From Paraburkholderia sp. UYCP14C (lineage in GTDB: Bacteria > Pseudomonadota > Gammaproteobacteria > Burkholderiales > Burkholderiaceae): a stretch of 64,000 nt of DNA. Location of the stretch: the NCBI RefSeq assembly GCF_004197395.1, contig NZ_SELS01000012.1:62001-126000 (forward strand). The letters are read 5' to 3'. The notes beneath the pieces were generated by a model. The model had not been told where the DNA came from, did no database searches, and saw only the letters and a program-made list of their open reading frames with translations. The translations under genes and the position numbers were made by a program. This document shows positions 20,257-29,793 of the stretch, in pieces; position 1 is the first letter of the stretch; each line of letters begins with the position of its first letter.

Positions 20257-22023
20257 TTACAGATCGACTACGACGTCGCTGGTCGGCCGCGAACAGCACG
20301 TCAGCAGATTGCCGATCGCAGGCTGGTCGAGAGGCTCGGGCGAGTATGCAACCGAGCCGGCAACGAGGCCGCTCTCGCAGTTGTGGCAGACGCCCGTGCG
20401 GCATGACCATCGGACCGGGACATCGCAGGCTTCGGCAAGCTCGAGCAAATTGCCGTACGCCGCCGAACTCCAACGCACGGAAAGCTGACTGCGCGCGAAG
20501 GACACCAGAGGTCCGTCGGTGAGCGTGGATGCGGTGGGCAAATGCGGCACTGGCCGCGCTGCATCGACGACGCCGGGAGTGCGCGCCTCGACTCCGCCGA
20601 AGCGCTCCATATGCACGCGTCGCGCCGATACGCCGATGGCGTCGAGCGCCAGCTTCATGTCGTCCATAAAACGCGTCGGCCCGCAAAGATAAACGTCTGC
20701 ATCGCGCGGAATGCCGATCTCTTCGAGAACGGCGCGCGACAGATGGCCCGCCGTATCGAAGTCGTCACCGAAGCGGTCCGCGGCCGAGGGCGCGCTGTAG
20801 CAGACGTGCCCGCGTCCATTCGGCAGCGACCGCAGCAAGCGGCGCGTCTCTACTGCGAACGGATGGTGCGCGCTGTCATGCGCCGCGTGCAGCCACAAGA
20901 CCTGCCTCGGCGATCGCGCATCCGACAGCGCGAACAGCATCGACAGAACCGGCGTCGCTCCAATGCCCGCACTGAGTAACGCCACGGGCCCGTTTCCTTC
21001 CTCCAGAAAGAAGTCGCCGCGCGGCGCACTGACATCGATCACGTCTCCCACGCGCACGTGTTCACTCAGATGCGCCCCTGCCAAACCATGCGGCTCGATC
21101 TTCACACTGATGCGATATCGCTCCGACGACGGCCGGCCTGACAACGAGTAGCTCCGAAACAATGGCGGCGCGCCGTCCGCCTGCAACAGGCGCAGCACCA
21201 CATACTGACCTGGACGAGCCGGCACCAGCGGCTCGCCGTCCGTCGCCTCGAATACGTATGAGCGCACGTCGGTGGACTCCCGCTCGATGCTTGCCACGCT
21301 GAGTTTCCGAAAACCCGGCGCCGCGGCACTCGATGCCGCCGCCGCTGCAAGTCCGGCGTTGCCGCTCGTCGCGCCCGCGTCGATGCTGCCGAGCAGCGCC
21401 TTGAACGATCCTTGCCACCCGGGCGACAGCGCATCGATCCGCAGCGCGCGCTCCAGTCGATCACGAGGATGAGCGGACGAATACAGCAGCGCATTGACTT
21501 CCTCGATGGTCATCCGCTCATTCGCCTCGCGCAGTTTGACGATCTCGTCGCCCGCTCCGATGTCGCCTTCCTGCAGCACGCGCATATAGAAACCGGGGCG
21601 CCCGCTGGAAGTCAGCAACGCGGCCATCGTCGGCTCTTTCATTCTGATGCCGATGCGATAGCAGGTCACACGGGGCTGACTGACTTCGAACACAGCGGTC
21701 CCGATTCTGAACACGTCGCCGATGCAAACGGTACGATCCGGCAATCCGTCGATCGTCAGGTTCTCGCTGAACTGTCCGAACACGAAGCCGCTGCGCGTTA
21801 ATTGCCGCTCCCAATGCCGGTAGGATTCGATCTGATAGACGAGCACCGCGCGCTGTTCGCCGCCATGTCCGGCGAGATCGCCTTGTCCGTCGCCGTCGAG
21901 GCCCAGGCGTCGCGCGACGCAGCGTCCCTGCACCGGCGTTTTCCAGCTTCCGGTATGCACGACGCGCCCTCTCCATTCGATGTCGCGCGGCAGCCCGACA
22001 TTCACCGATAACAATCGAGCCAT
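20257..22023 (-). CDS. MOSC domain / ferredoxin-NADP reductase / [2Fe-2S] ferredoxin fusion protein
   Basis: 588 residues in three parts. Residues 1-230 form a YiiM-like MOSC plus 3-alpha domain (GDLAGHGGEQRAVLVYQIES, with the conserved Cys in QPRVTCYRIG). Residues 240-480 form a flavin reductase (FRSYSLSGRPSS, LLSAGIGATPVLSML). A plant-type ferredoxin follows with CRTGVCHNCESG and a final Cys in NLLTCCSRP. The fusion joins a likely molybdenum-cofactor-handling module to an NAD(P)H electron chain. Such proteins may reduce N-hydroxylated compounds or form part of an oxygenase chain; no partner is adjacent. Convergent with the TetR gene. Confidence 0.9.
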   Translation of the reverse strand: MARLLSVNVGLPRDIEWRGRVVHTGSWKTPVQGRCVARRLGLDGDGQGDLAGHGGEQRAVLVYQIESYRHWERQLTRSGFVFGQFSENLTIDGLPDRTVCIGDVFRIGTAVFEVSQPRVTCYRIGIRMKEPTMAALLTSSGRPGFYMRVLQEGDIGAGDEIVKLREANERMTIEEVNALLYSSAHPRDRLERALRIDALSPGWQGSFKALLGSIDAGATSGNAGLAAAAASSAAAPGFRKLSVASIERESTDVRSYVFEATDGEPLVPARPGQYVVLRLLQADGAPPLFRSYSLSGRPSSERYRISVKIEPHGLAGAHLSEHVRVGDVIDVSAPRGDFFLEEGNGPVALLSAGIGATPVLSMLFALSDARSPRQVLWLHAAHDSAHHPFAVETRRLLRSLPNGRGHVCYSAPSAADRFGDDFDTAGHLSRAVLEEIGIPRDADVYLCGPTRFMDDMKLALDAIGVSARRVHMERFGGVEARTPGVVDAARPVPHLPTASTLTDGPLVSFARSQLSVRWSSAAYGNLLELAEACDVPVRWSCRTGVCHNCESGLVAGSVAYSPEPLDQPAIGNLLTCCSRPTSDVVVDL

Positions 22024-22377
22024 GTCTGTCGACCCTCAAACGTGTCGCGGGATGAAAGCGGGGCTGCACGGCTCGACGACTTCGTTGAATGTGAGTCGTG
22101 TCTGAATCTGGTCATGCATGCGCCACGCAAGCAGCGAATCGTCCTCCGGTAGGTGCTTACCCGGAACCGGGCTGCGTTCGATCGCTTCAGTATTGGTCAC
22201 GCTCAGGTGAAAATCAATCGACGGCGGCCAGCGGACGGCTGCGCCCCAACGAGGTGGAAGTTCCGTCGAATGCTCCCAGGCGTGTTACCCGAGGCCGCAC
22301 TGCGCTCGCCTGCGTCGGCCGGATCAGTGTTCTAATTGTTCCCGGCAGTCCCTCCGCGACGCTCATGGACCTTTGAC
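22024..22377. other. Divergent intergenic region, nothing recognised
   Basis: Lies between the MOSC-fusion gene (minus) and the MFS gene (plus) and should contain both promoters. I saw no clear dyad, -35/-10 pair or small gene. Confidence 0.4.
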
Positions 22378-23715
22378 ATGCCCGTATCCAGTCCAACCCG
22401 GAATGTGGCGAGCGAAACTCCCGCCCCTCGCCTGTCGACGCTGAGTCAAATACAGATCGCGTCGCTGTGGTTCGCGCTCTTTACCCAATGGATGACGGTC
22501 GTTCCGGTGCTCGTGCCGGCACAGGTTGCGGAAATGCTCGGAAGCGATGCCGCGTTGAAGGAAGGCGTGGCCGGCTCCGTCATTGCGTCAGGCGCATTCA
22601 TTGCGATGGTCATGGCGCCACTGGCCGGAGCACTGTCGGATCGCAGCTCCGCAAAACGTGGACGCCGGCGACCGTATCTCATCACGGGCGTGTTCGGCAT
22701 CTCGGTGGCACTGGTGTGGCTCGGTTCATTCAACGGCGCGGGCAGCGTATGGCTGTACACGCTCGCGTTCCTGCATCTGCAATTCTGGTGGAACTGGGCG
22801 GCGGGTCCGTACGCCGGGCTCGTGCCGGACGTCGTGCCAAAACACGAAGCCAACCGCGCGAGCGCCTGGCTCAACGTGATGAGCGTGCTCGGCACCATCA
22901 TCGGCAACGTGCTGCTCGTCGCGCTCTATTCTGCGCGTCACCTGTATCCGACGATTGCCGTGTTCATCGCGATCATGTTGCTCTGCCTTTGGCTGACGCT
23001 TCGCGGAGCGCGCGAGCCAACGCCTTCTCCACCTCGCGAACGCTTCGAGCTTGTCGCGTTCATCCGCTCGTTCTATCTCGATCCGCGCCTCCATCGCAAC
23101 TTTTACTGGGTGCTGGTGACGCGTCTGTTTAGCAACATGGGAATCTGGTCGATCTTCACCTTCATGCTGTACTACCTGCAGGACGTGATCGGCATTCGTC
23201 ATCCGACCAATATCCTGAATGGAATGCTTGGCGCCGGCGTGGTGCTGGCGATCCCGGCCAGCCTGCTCGGCGCGCGGCTCGCCGACCACCTCGGCGTCGT
23301 TACGGTGGTCCGCCTGACAAGCTGGATTCTGGCCGCGGCGGCAATCGGCTTCGTGCTGCTGGCGTTGCATCCGAACCTGTTGCTGGTGCTCGCGGTCGGA
23401 CTGGTTTTCTGCGCCGCTTACGGCACCTATCAAGCCGTCGACTGGGCTCTCGCGCTGCAGGTGTTGCCTGACGATGCGTCCAGCGGCAAGGACATGGGCA
23501 TCTGGCAAGTGTCGATGGTGCTGCCGCAGATCCTCGGCCCCGCCGCGACCGGCTGGATGCTGTCATGGGTCAAGGCGTATGCCGGTGCCGGACCGGCTTA
23601 CGTTGTCGCGTTCGTCGTCGCGGCGGGGTGGTTCGTGCTGGCGGCATTGCTCGTCTCGCGCATCAGGATTGGTTCGCGGCAACACGTATCAACCGGGCTC
23701 GCCAAGGAATCGTGA
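22378..23715 (+). CDS. MFS transporter (GPH/SLC45-like)
   Basis: 445 residues with about 12 membrane spans. The start is set at MPVSSPTRN; an upstream in-frame ATG at 22336 gives a less plausible N-terminus. The loop between helices 2 and 3 reads GALSDRSSAKRGRRRPYLI, a form of the G-x3-D-R-x-G-R-R motif that in this variant recalls sugar cation symporters of the GPH/SLC45 type. The neighbouring genes give no substrate. Convergent with bktB. Confidence 0.85.
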   Translation: MPVSSPTRNVASETPAPRLSTLSQIQIASLWFALFTQWMTVVPVLVPAQVAEMLGSDAALKEGVAGSVIASGAFIAMVMAPLAGALSDRSSAKRGRRRPYLITGVFGISVALVWLGSFNGAGSVWLYTLAFLHLQFWWNWAAGPYAGLVPDVVPKHEANRASAWLNVMSVLGTIIGNVLLVALYSARHLYPTIAVFIAIMLLCLWLTLRGAREPTPSPPRERFELVAFIRSFYLDPRLHRNFYWVLVTRLFSNMGIWSIFTFMLYYLQDVIGIRHPTNILNGMLGAGVVLAIPASLLGARLADHLGVVTVVRLTSWILAAAAIGFVLLALHPNLLLVLAVGLVFCAAYGTYQAVDWALALQVLPDDASSGKDMGIWQVSMVLPQILGPAATGWMLSWVKAYAGAGPAYVVAFVVAAGWFVLAALLVSRIRIGSRQHVSTGLAKES

Positions 23716-23834
23716 TTGAGGGGCGATCCGCATATTGCGTTTGCGCCCCGGCGTCATGACTGACCTATTGCAAGTAGCAGACTCCCGCCGGGTTGCCTGT
23801 TTTTCCGCTGTTCCGGATTTGACGATTGACCTGT

Positions 23835-25028
23835 TCAGGTGCGGCCCAGGTTTTCGAAAACCGCTGCGATGCCCTGCCCACCGCCGATGCACATCGTCAC
23901 CAGCGCATACCGGCCATTGACACGCTGAAGCTCATACAGCGCCTTGACGGTGATCATCGCGCCGGTTGCGCCGATCGGATGACCAAGCGAAATGCCGGAG
24001 CCGTTCGGATTCACCTTGTCCGGATCGAGTTCGAGCAGTTGCGCCACAGCGCAGGCCTGCGCGGCAAACGCCTCGTTCGACTCGACGACATCCAGGTCCG
24101 TCACATTCAAACCGGCGCGCTGCAAGGCGGCACGCGTCGCCGGCACGGGGCCGATGCCCATATAGCGCGGATCCACGCCGGCGTGCGCATACGACACGAG
24201 CCGCGCGAGCGGTTGCAGGCCGCGCTGCTCGGCCGTCTTGCGCTCCATCATGACGAGCGCCGCGGCGCCGTCGTTGATGCCGGAAGCGTTGCCGGCCGTC
24301 ACGGTGCCGCCATCGCGCTGAAACGCGGGGCGCATCCCGGCAAGCTCCTCAGGATCGAGGTCCAGACGCACGTGCTCGTCGGTATCGAACACTGCCGATT
24401 GCCCCTTGACCCGGCGCTCCAGCCGAACGATCTGTTCCTTGAAGCGTCCTTGCGCGATTGCATGCGCGGCGCGGCGGTGCGACTCCACGGCCAGCGCATC
24501 TTGCTGTTCGCGCGTGATTCCGTATTTGCGCGCGACGTTTTCCGCGGTCATGCCCATATGCATCGAATGAAACGGGTCGTGCAACGCGCCGAGCATCATG
24601 TCGAGCAGGCGGCTGTCACCCATGCGCGCGCCGAAGCGGGCATCGGTAGACACATACGGTGCGCGGCTCATGTTCTCCGCGCCCCCGCCGATGACGATAT
24701 CGGCATCGCCAAGCAGAACGGTCTGCGCCGCCGAAATAATCGCCTGTAGTCCCGAGCCGCACAGGCGATTGACCGTGAACGCCGGCGTCTGCTCGCTGAC
24801 TCCCGCGTCCATTGCCGCGACGCGTGCGAGGTACAGATCGCGAGGTTCGGTGGCGATGACATTGCCGAACACGACATGCCCGACTTCGTCTCCTTGCACG
24901 CCGGCCCGGCCGAGTGCTTCGCGTGCGACGATCGTGCCGAGCTCCGTCGGCGGCAGTGCCTTCAGGCTTCCGCCGAACTTGCCGATTGCGGTGCGCACAC
25001 CGCTTACAACGACGACTTCTCTCTGCAT
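23835..25028 (-). CDS. bktB: Beta-ketothiolase / acetyl-CoA acetyltransferase, BktB type
   Basis: 397 residues, full length. Very close in pattern to Cupriavidus Bkt[20 protein letters not shown], the acyl-enzyme Cys in [12 protein letters not shown], the His of SNEAFAAQA-region catalysis in [18 protein letters not shown], and the second Cys in [10 protein letters not shown]. It condenses two acyl-CoAs (acetyl-CoA with acetyl- or propionyl-CoA) for polyhydroxyalkanoate synthesis, or runs thiolysis in fatty-acid degradation. The ETF-ubiquinone oxidoreductase gene upstream on the same strand, 64 bases away, links it to beta-oxidation. Confidence 0.92.
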   Translation of the reverse strand: MQREVVVVSGVRTAIGKFGGSLKALPPTELGTIVAREALGRAGVQGDEVGHVVFGNVIATEPRDLYLARVAAMDAGVSEQTPAFTVNRLCGSGLQAIISAAQTVLLGDADIVIGGGAENMSRAPYVSTDARFGARMGDSRLLDMMLGALHDPFHSMHMGMTAENVARKYGITREQQDALAVESHRRAAHAIAQGRFKEQIVRLERRVKGQSAVFDTDEHVRLDLDPEELAGMRPAFQRDGGTVTAGNASGINDGAAALVMMERKTAEQRGLQPLARLVSYAHAGVDPRYMGIGPVPATRAALQRAGLNVTDLDVVESNEAFAAQACAVAQLLELDPDKVNPNGSGISLGHPIGATGAMITVKALYELQRVNGRYALVTMCIGGGQGIAAVFENLGRT

Positions 25029-25092
25029 TTAGCTTTCCTTTGTGGCTCGACCGGCAAAGACAATCGACCCTCGCCGGATACGGTGCCGTTGG

Positions 25093-26766
25093 TTATGTAT
25101 TCGGATAGTTGGGGCCGCCGCCGCCCTCGGGCGTGACCCACACGATGTTCTGGGACGGATCCTTGATGTCGCAGGTCTTGCAGTGCAGGCAATTCTGCGC
25201 ATTGATTTGCAGGCGATCTTCGTTGCTCTCGTCTTGGACGAACTCATAGACGCCTGCTGGACAGAAGCGCGCTTCCGGGCCCGCGTAGGTACGCAGATTC
25301 AACGTGATGGGAACGCTCGGGTCCCGCAGCGTCAGATGCGACGGCTGGTTCTCTTCGTGATTCGTGTTCGACAGAAACACCGACGAGAGCCGGTCGAACG
25401 TCAGCTTGCCGTCGGGTCGCGGATACACGATCGGCTCGCACTGTGACGCGGGCTTCAGCGTTTCGTGATCCTGGTGCCGATGACGCAGCGTCCACGGCAC
25501 GTTACCGCGCAGCAGCTTCTGCTCGATGCCGACCATCAGCGTGCCCACCAGCAGCCCCTTGCTCATCCACTGCTTGAAGTTGCGTGCCTTGTGCAGCTCG
25601 ATATGAAGCCACGACTGTTCGAACGCTTGCGGATACGCGGCGAGTTCGTCGCCCTGGCGGCCCGCGCGCAATGCGTCGAACGCGGCATCGGCGGCAAGCA
25701 TGCCGGTCTTGATCGCGGCGTGCGAGCCCTTGATGCGCGAGGCGTTCAGGAACCCTGCGTCATCGCCGGCCAGCGCGCCGCCCGGAAACACGAGCTTCGG
25801 TAGAGACATCAGTCCGCCCGCGGTGATCGCGCGTGCGCCGTATGAAACGCGCTTGCCGCCTTCGAGGAAACTCCGGATCGCGGGGTGCGTCTTGTAGCGC
25901 TGGAACTCCTCGAAAGGCGACAGGTACGGATTGGTATAGCCGAGGCCAACCACGAAGCCGACCATCACCTGGTTGTTGTCGGTGTGATAGAGAAACGAGC
26001 CGCCGTAGGTCTGCGTATCGAGCGGCCAGCCGGCGGTATGAATCACGAGACCGGGCTTGTGCTTCGAAGGGTCGATCTCCCACAGCTCCTTGATGCCGAT
26101 GCCGTAGACCTGCGGATCTGCGCCATCACGCAGCCCGAACCGCTCCGAAAGCTGGCGCCCAAGATGGCCTCGTGCCCCTTCGCAGAACAGCGTGTACTTC
26201 GCATGCAGTTCCATGCCGGGCTGGAAATTCCCGGTCGGCTCGCCGTCCTTGCCGATGCCCATGTTGCCCGTAGCGACGCCCTTGACGGCACCGTCGTCGT
26301 GATAGAGCGCTTCGGCCGCCGGAAAGCCCGGGAAGATCTCGACGCCCAGCGCCTCGGCCTGCTGTCCGAGCCAGCGCGTGACGTTCGCCAGGCTGATCAC
26401 GTAGTTGCCGTGGTTTTTGAAGTTCTCGGGCAGCGCCCAGTCCGGCACCGCGCGCGCGGCGGTCGCGGTCAGGAACAGAAAGCGATCTTCGGTGACCGGC
26501 ACGTCGAGCGGGGCGCCTCTTTCCTTCCAGTCCGGAAACAGTTCGCTCAAGGCGCGCGGATCCATCACCGCGCCCGACAGGATATGGGCGCCGAGCTCGG
26601 AGCCCTTTTCGAGCACGCAGACGCTGATTTCGGTGCCTGCTGCCGCTGCGCGCTGCTTGACGCGAATCGCCGCCGCAAGGCCCGCCGGACCGCCGCCGAC
26701 GATGACCACGTCGTATTCCATCGTCTCGCGCGGGCCGTACTGTTCAGTGACGCTTGCTGTTGCCAT
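25093..26766 (-). CDS. Electron transfer flavoprotein-ubiquinone oxidoreductase (ETF-QO)
   Basis: 557 residues, usual family length, from the ATG beginning MATASVTEQYG; the frame runs further upstream without support. The FAD site is YDVVIVGGGPAGLAAAI. The central quinone/membrane-association region includes KELWEIDPSKHKPGLVIHT. The C-terminal [4Fe-4S] domain has FCPAGVYEFV and NAQNCLHCKTCDIKDPSQNI. It passes electrons from ETF to ubiquinone during fatty-acid and amino-acid oxidation at the inner membrane. Upstream of bktB on the same strand. Confidence 0.95.
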   Translation of the reverse strand: MATASVTEQYGPRETMEYDVVIVGGGPAGLAAAIRVKQRAAAAGTEISVCVLEKGSELGAHILSGAVMDPRALSELFPDWKERGAPLDVPVTEDRFLFLTATAARAVPDWALPENFKNHGNYVISLANVTRWLGQQAEALGVEIFPGFPAAEALYHDDGAVKGVATGNMGIGKDGEPTGNFQPGMELHAKYTLFCEGARGHLGRQLSERFGLRDGADPQVYGIGIKELWEIDPSKHKPGLVIHTAGWPLDTQTYGGSFLYHTDNNQVMVGFVVGLGYTNPYLSPFEEFQRYKTHPAIRSFLEGGKRVSYGARAITAGGLMSLPKLVFPGGALAGDDAGFLNASRIKGSHAAIKTGMLAADAAFDALRAGRQGDELAAYPQAFEQSWLHIELHKARNFKQWMSKGLLVGTLMVGIEQKLLRGNVPWTLRHRHQDHETLKPASQCEPIVYPRPDGKLTFDRLSSVFLSNTNHEENQPSHLTLRDPSVPITLNLRTYAGPEARFCPAGVYEFVQDESNEDRLQINAQNCLHCKTCDIKDPSQNIVWVTPEGGGGPNYPNT

Positions 26767-26782
26767 GTCGCCTACCTTCGGA

Positions 26783-26968
26783 TCAGAACTGGTCTTCGCG
26801 CGTCGCCACCGCGCCTTCGTCATCGCGAGCGCCGCGCATCGCCGCTTCGAGTGCGATTGCACCCCGCATCACTTGCGCCGCGTAGGTGTGCGAGCCAGCG
26901 AGGCAATCGCTTGCGGCCCGTTGCGTCATTGCAGACAGCCTGACCTCGAAGGGTGCCGCGAAGCCCAT
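26783..26968 (-). CDS. Possible small hypothetical ORF upstream of ETF-QO
   Basis: 61 codons on the same strand, ending 16 bases before the ETF-QO start. Its composition (DCLAGSHTYAAQVMRGAIAL) is protein-like, but no ribosome site precedes either in-frame ATG and I recognise no family. It may be a remnant or chance. Confidence 0.25.
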   Translation of the reverse strand: MGFAAPFEVRLSAMTQRAASDCLAGSHTYAAQVMRGAIALEAAMRGARDDEGAVATREDQF

Positions 26969-27391
26969 TGCGATACGTCGATCAGATAATCGTGTAGAGA
27001 ATGTCCCCGGCCCGCGTTGCGGCGGCGGGGACCACGTGAGTGCGAATCGTATCCTCGGGGGGGCGCAAAACGGCTGTCCAAACTGGCCGATCTATTGACA
27101 TCCTTGGCCACGTCGTGGGGTGGGCGTGACATCACGCACACGTCGATACGGGTCGACGCCGCATCGATCGGACGAAATCTGCCACCCCGGCGATACGCTG
27201 CCGGCGTGCTTCGCGTGTTGCCCGTTCAGTGACGGAACGCGCTGTGGAAGCGGTGGGGTCGGTGAGGCGGACGTCGCCCGCGATGATGGAGATGGACTCT
27301 TGCGTTCGCTCGAAAGTAGTCTTGTGAGGTCGCTAGCAAAAAGTACCATGATCTATATGAATCCCGTCGAGGCAAAAACCCGGGTGCCGGA
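26969..27391. other. Intergenic region, nothing firm
   Basis: Divergent region between the ETF-QO side and the MFS gene. A short AT-rich stretch (AGTACCATGATCTATATGAA, around 27343-27362) could hold the -10 for the MFS gene. No clear operator, RNA gene or complete gene was seen. Confidence 0.35.
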
Positions 27392-28630
27392 ATGACTCCT
27401 GCCGGAGCACCACTCTCAACGCGGCTCCCCCCCGCGGGCGTGGACCGGAGCGCATGGCTGCTGCTTGCCGCCCGGAGCATGCGTGGGATTTGCGACGGCT
27501 TCGTCGCCGTGCTGCTGCCTGCCTATCTTCTGTCGCTCGGTTTCGGCAAGCTTTCGGTCGGCCTGATCGGCACTGCCACACTGCTGGGCTCGGCCTTGGC
27601 GACGTTTGTCGTCGGCCTGCTGGGTAGCCGTTACCCGCAACGAGCACTGCTGCTGTTCGCTGCCGCCCTGATGGCGGCGACAGGTTTTGCGTTTGGATTC
27701 CTGTCGTCACTATGGCCGCTCCTCGTGGTGGCGTTCGTCGGCACGCTCAATCCGAGTTCGGGCGACGTCAGCCTGTTTCTGCCGCTTGAACACGCACGGC
27801 TCGCCGCGTCTGCGACGGGCGACGCCCGCACCGCGCTCTTTGCACGCTACAGCCTCGTGGGCGGGCTGTCGGCGGCGTTCGGCGCGCTGCTCGCCGGACT
27901 TCCGGACTGGCTTGCCGCACATTCCGGCGTTTCCGTGCTCTTCGCTATTCGGGGGATGTTCAACGTCTACGCGCTGACGGGCCTGGCCGTCTTTCTGCTG
28001 TACCGCCGGCTGCCCGAGCGTGAGGCACACACCGCGGCAACCCCAACGCCGCTCGGCCCGTCGCGCGGGATCGTCATCCGGCTCGCGTTGCTGTTCAGCG
28101 TCGACGCGTTTGCGGGCGGGCTGCTCGTGAACTCGCTGTTGGCCCTGTGGCTGATCCAGCGCTTCGGCCTTTCTCTCGCCGCCGCAGGACAGTTCTTTTT
28201 CTGGGCGGGCATGTTGAGCGCTGGCTCGCAACTCGTCGCAGCGCCGCTCTCGCGAAGAATCGGTCTGCTCAACACGATGGTGTTCACGCATATTCCATCC
28301 AGCCTCTGCCTGATCGCCGCCGCGTTCTCGCCCTCGCTCACGCTGACGCTGGCGCTTCTCCTCGCGCGGAGTGCCTTGTCGCAAATGGACGTGCCCACGC
28401 GCAGCGCCTACGTGATGTCGGTCGTGACGCCCGCGGAGCGCCCTGCCGCCGCGAGTTTCACCGCCGTGCCGCGGAGTCTTGCCGCGGCGCTCGCCCCTAC
28501 GCTGTCGGGTGCATTGCTCGGCCTTGGCTGGCTGGGCATCCCGCTCGTGGCTTGCGGCGCGCTGAAGATCGCCTACGACCTGTCGCTGCTAGCCGCGTTT
28601 CGTCACGTCCGACTACAGGGAGGCTCGTGA
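27392..28630 (+). CDS. MFS transporter
   Basis: 412 residues, about 12 membrane spans (SMRGICDGFVAVLLPAYLLS is the first). Charged loop residues after helix 2 read GLLGSRYPQR. The gene is followed after two bases by the beta-propeller gene, so the two are probably co-translated. The substrate is unknown. Confidence 0.85.
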   Translation: MTPAGAPLSTRLPPAGVDRSAWLLLAARSMRGICDGFVAVLLPAYLLSLGFGKLSVGLIGTATLLGSALATFVVGLLGSRYPQRALLLFAAALMAATGFAFGFLSSLWPLLVVAFVGTLNPSSGDVSLFLPLEHARLAASATGDARTALFARYSLVGGLSAAFGALLAGLPDWLAAHSGVSVLFAIRGMFNVYALTGLAVFLLYRRLPEREAHTAATPTPLGPSRGIVIRLALLFSVDAFAGGLLVNSLLALWLIQRFGLSLAAAGQFFFWAGMLSAGSQLVAAPLSRRIGLLNTMVFTHIPSSLCLIAAAFSPSLTLTLALLLARSALSQMDVPTRSAYVMSVVTPAERPAAASFTAVPRSLAAALAPTLSGALLGLGWLGIPLVACGALKIAYDLSLLAAFRHVRLQGGS

Positions 28631-28632
28631 CA

Positions 28633-29688
28633 ATGCGATCGCAAGCAGGCGCAACGCGGCATGTGTGGCTCTACCTGATCCTGGTCGTGCTGTCGGTAGC
28701 GGCAGGCATTTCGCTACACGTTATTTCATCGGCGAGCGCCGGGCAGCAAGCGGACCGCCTGCCGCTGGAGCACGTAGCCGACATTGCGTTGCCGGGCCGT
28801 GCCACGCGTCTGGATTACATGAGCTATGACGCCAGCCGGCATCTGCTGTTCATCGCGCATCTCGGCGACAGTGAAGTCATTGCGTTCGATACGCTGAAGT
28901 CGCGCGTCGTCTCACGCGTGAGTGGCATTGCCTCCGTACATGGCGTGCTGGCCGTGCCGGAACTCGGGCGCGTGTATGCGTCGGCCACCGGCACGAACGA
29001 GATTGTCGCGATCGACGAAGCGAGTATGCAGGAAGTTGCGCGTGCGCCGGCCGGTGTCTACCCCGACGGCATCGCGTTTGAACCCGCTTCCAGGAAACTC
29101 TATGTATCGGATGAAACCGGCGGCACGCTAACCGTAATCGATACGCACACCAACCGGCGAACGGTGACCATCCAGTTGGGAGGGGAAGCGGGCAACACGC
29201 AATACGATCCCGCCTCGCATCATATTTTCGTCAATGTGCAGACGCGGCGGCAACTCGACGAAATCGATCCGTCAACCGACACTATCGTCAGCCGGATCGA
29301 TCTGCCTGAGGCCAGAGGCAATCATGGCCTTGCCATCGCGCCGCAATTGAATCGGGCGTTCATCGCCTGTGAAGACAATAACAGGCTACTGGTGCTCGAT
29401 ATGCTGACGAGGCGCGTCACGCAGTCTTTCGATGTGGGCGGCGAGCCCGACGTCCTCGCATACGATCCGGGCCTGCGCGTGCTTTATGTAGCCGGGGAAA
29501 AGGGCATCGTGTCGATGTTCCGCGTCTCGGAGTCTGCTGCATCGAGAATCGGTGAGGGCTTCGTGGGACCCAATGCACATGTCGTCGGTGTCGATGCCGC
29601 GACGCACCGCACGTACTTCCCGTTGAAGAACGTTGACGGTCGGCCGGTGCTTCGCATCATGGCGCTCTCGCCGACGGAAGCCTGGTAG
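28633..29688 (+). CDS. YncE-like beta-propeller protein, membrane-anchored or exported
   Basis: 351 residues from the ATG two bases after the preceding MFS stop; GGGAGG lies just inside that gene's end. One N-terminal hydrophobic segment (LYLILVVLSVAAGISLHVI) acts as signal or anchor. The rest is built of about seven blade repeats with patterns such as NEIVAIDEASMQEVARAPAG, KLYVSDETGGTLTVIDT and RAFIACEDNNRLLVLD. Proteins of this class bind substrates or partners in the periplasm; no catalytic residue set is visible. Confidence 0.85.
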   Translation: MRSQAGATRHVWLYLILVVLSVAAGISLHVISSASAGQQADRLPLEHVADIALPGRATRLDYMSYDASRHLLFIAHLGDSEVIAFDTLKSRVVSRVSGIASVHGVLAVPELGRVYASATGTNEIVAIDEASMQEVARAPAGVYPDGIAFEPASRKLYVSDETGGTLTVIDTHTNRRTVTIQLGGEAGNTQYDPASHHIFVNVQTRRQLDEIDPSTDTIVSRIDLPEARGNHGLAIAPQLNRAFIACEDNNRLLVLDMLTRRVTQSFDVGGEPDVLAYDPGLRVLYVAGEKGIVSMFRVSESAASRIGEGFVGPNAHVVGVDAATHRTYFPLKNVDGRPVLRIMALSPTEAW

Positions 29689-29698
29689 CGGTGCCAGT

Positions 29699-29721
29699 AT
29701 CGGCTCAGTGTTCGAGCCGAT
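29699..29721 (+). terminator. Hairpin after the beta-propeller gene
   Basis: ATCGGCTC and GAGCCGAT pair perfectly around a seven-base loop, 10 bases after the stop, followed by a short TTTA. It lies in the convergent gap to the Met-rich protein gene. Confidence 0.55.
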
Positions 29722-29793
29722 TTACCTGGTGCCCGTATTCCTGCCCCGAACCGGCTTCGGGTCGACTACGTCCGCCCGTGCTCCCGCGCGAAT

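Noticed and set aside
23720-23749. Hairpin GGGGCG...CGCCCC between the convergent MFS and bktB genes
   Set aside because: Short arms with an 18-base loop, expected by chance at this GC content.
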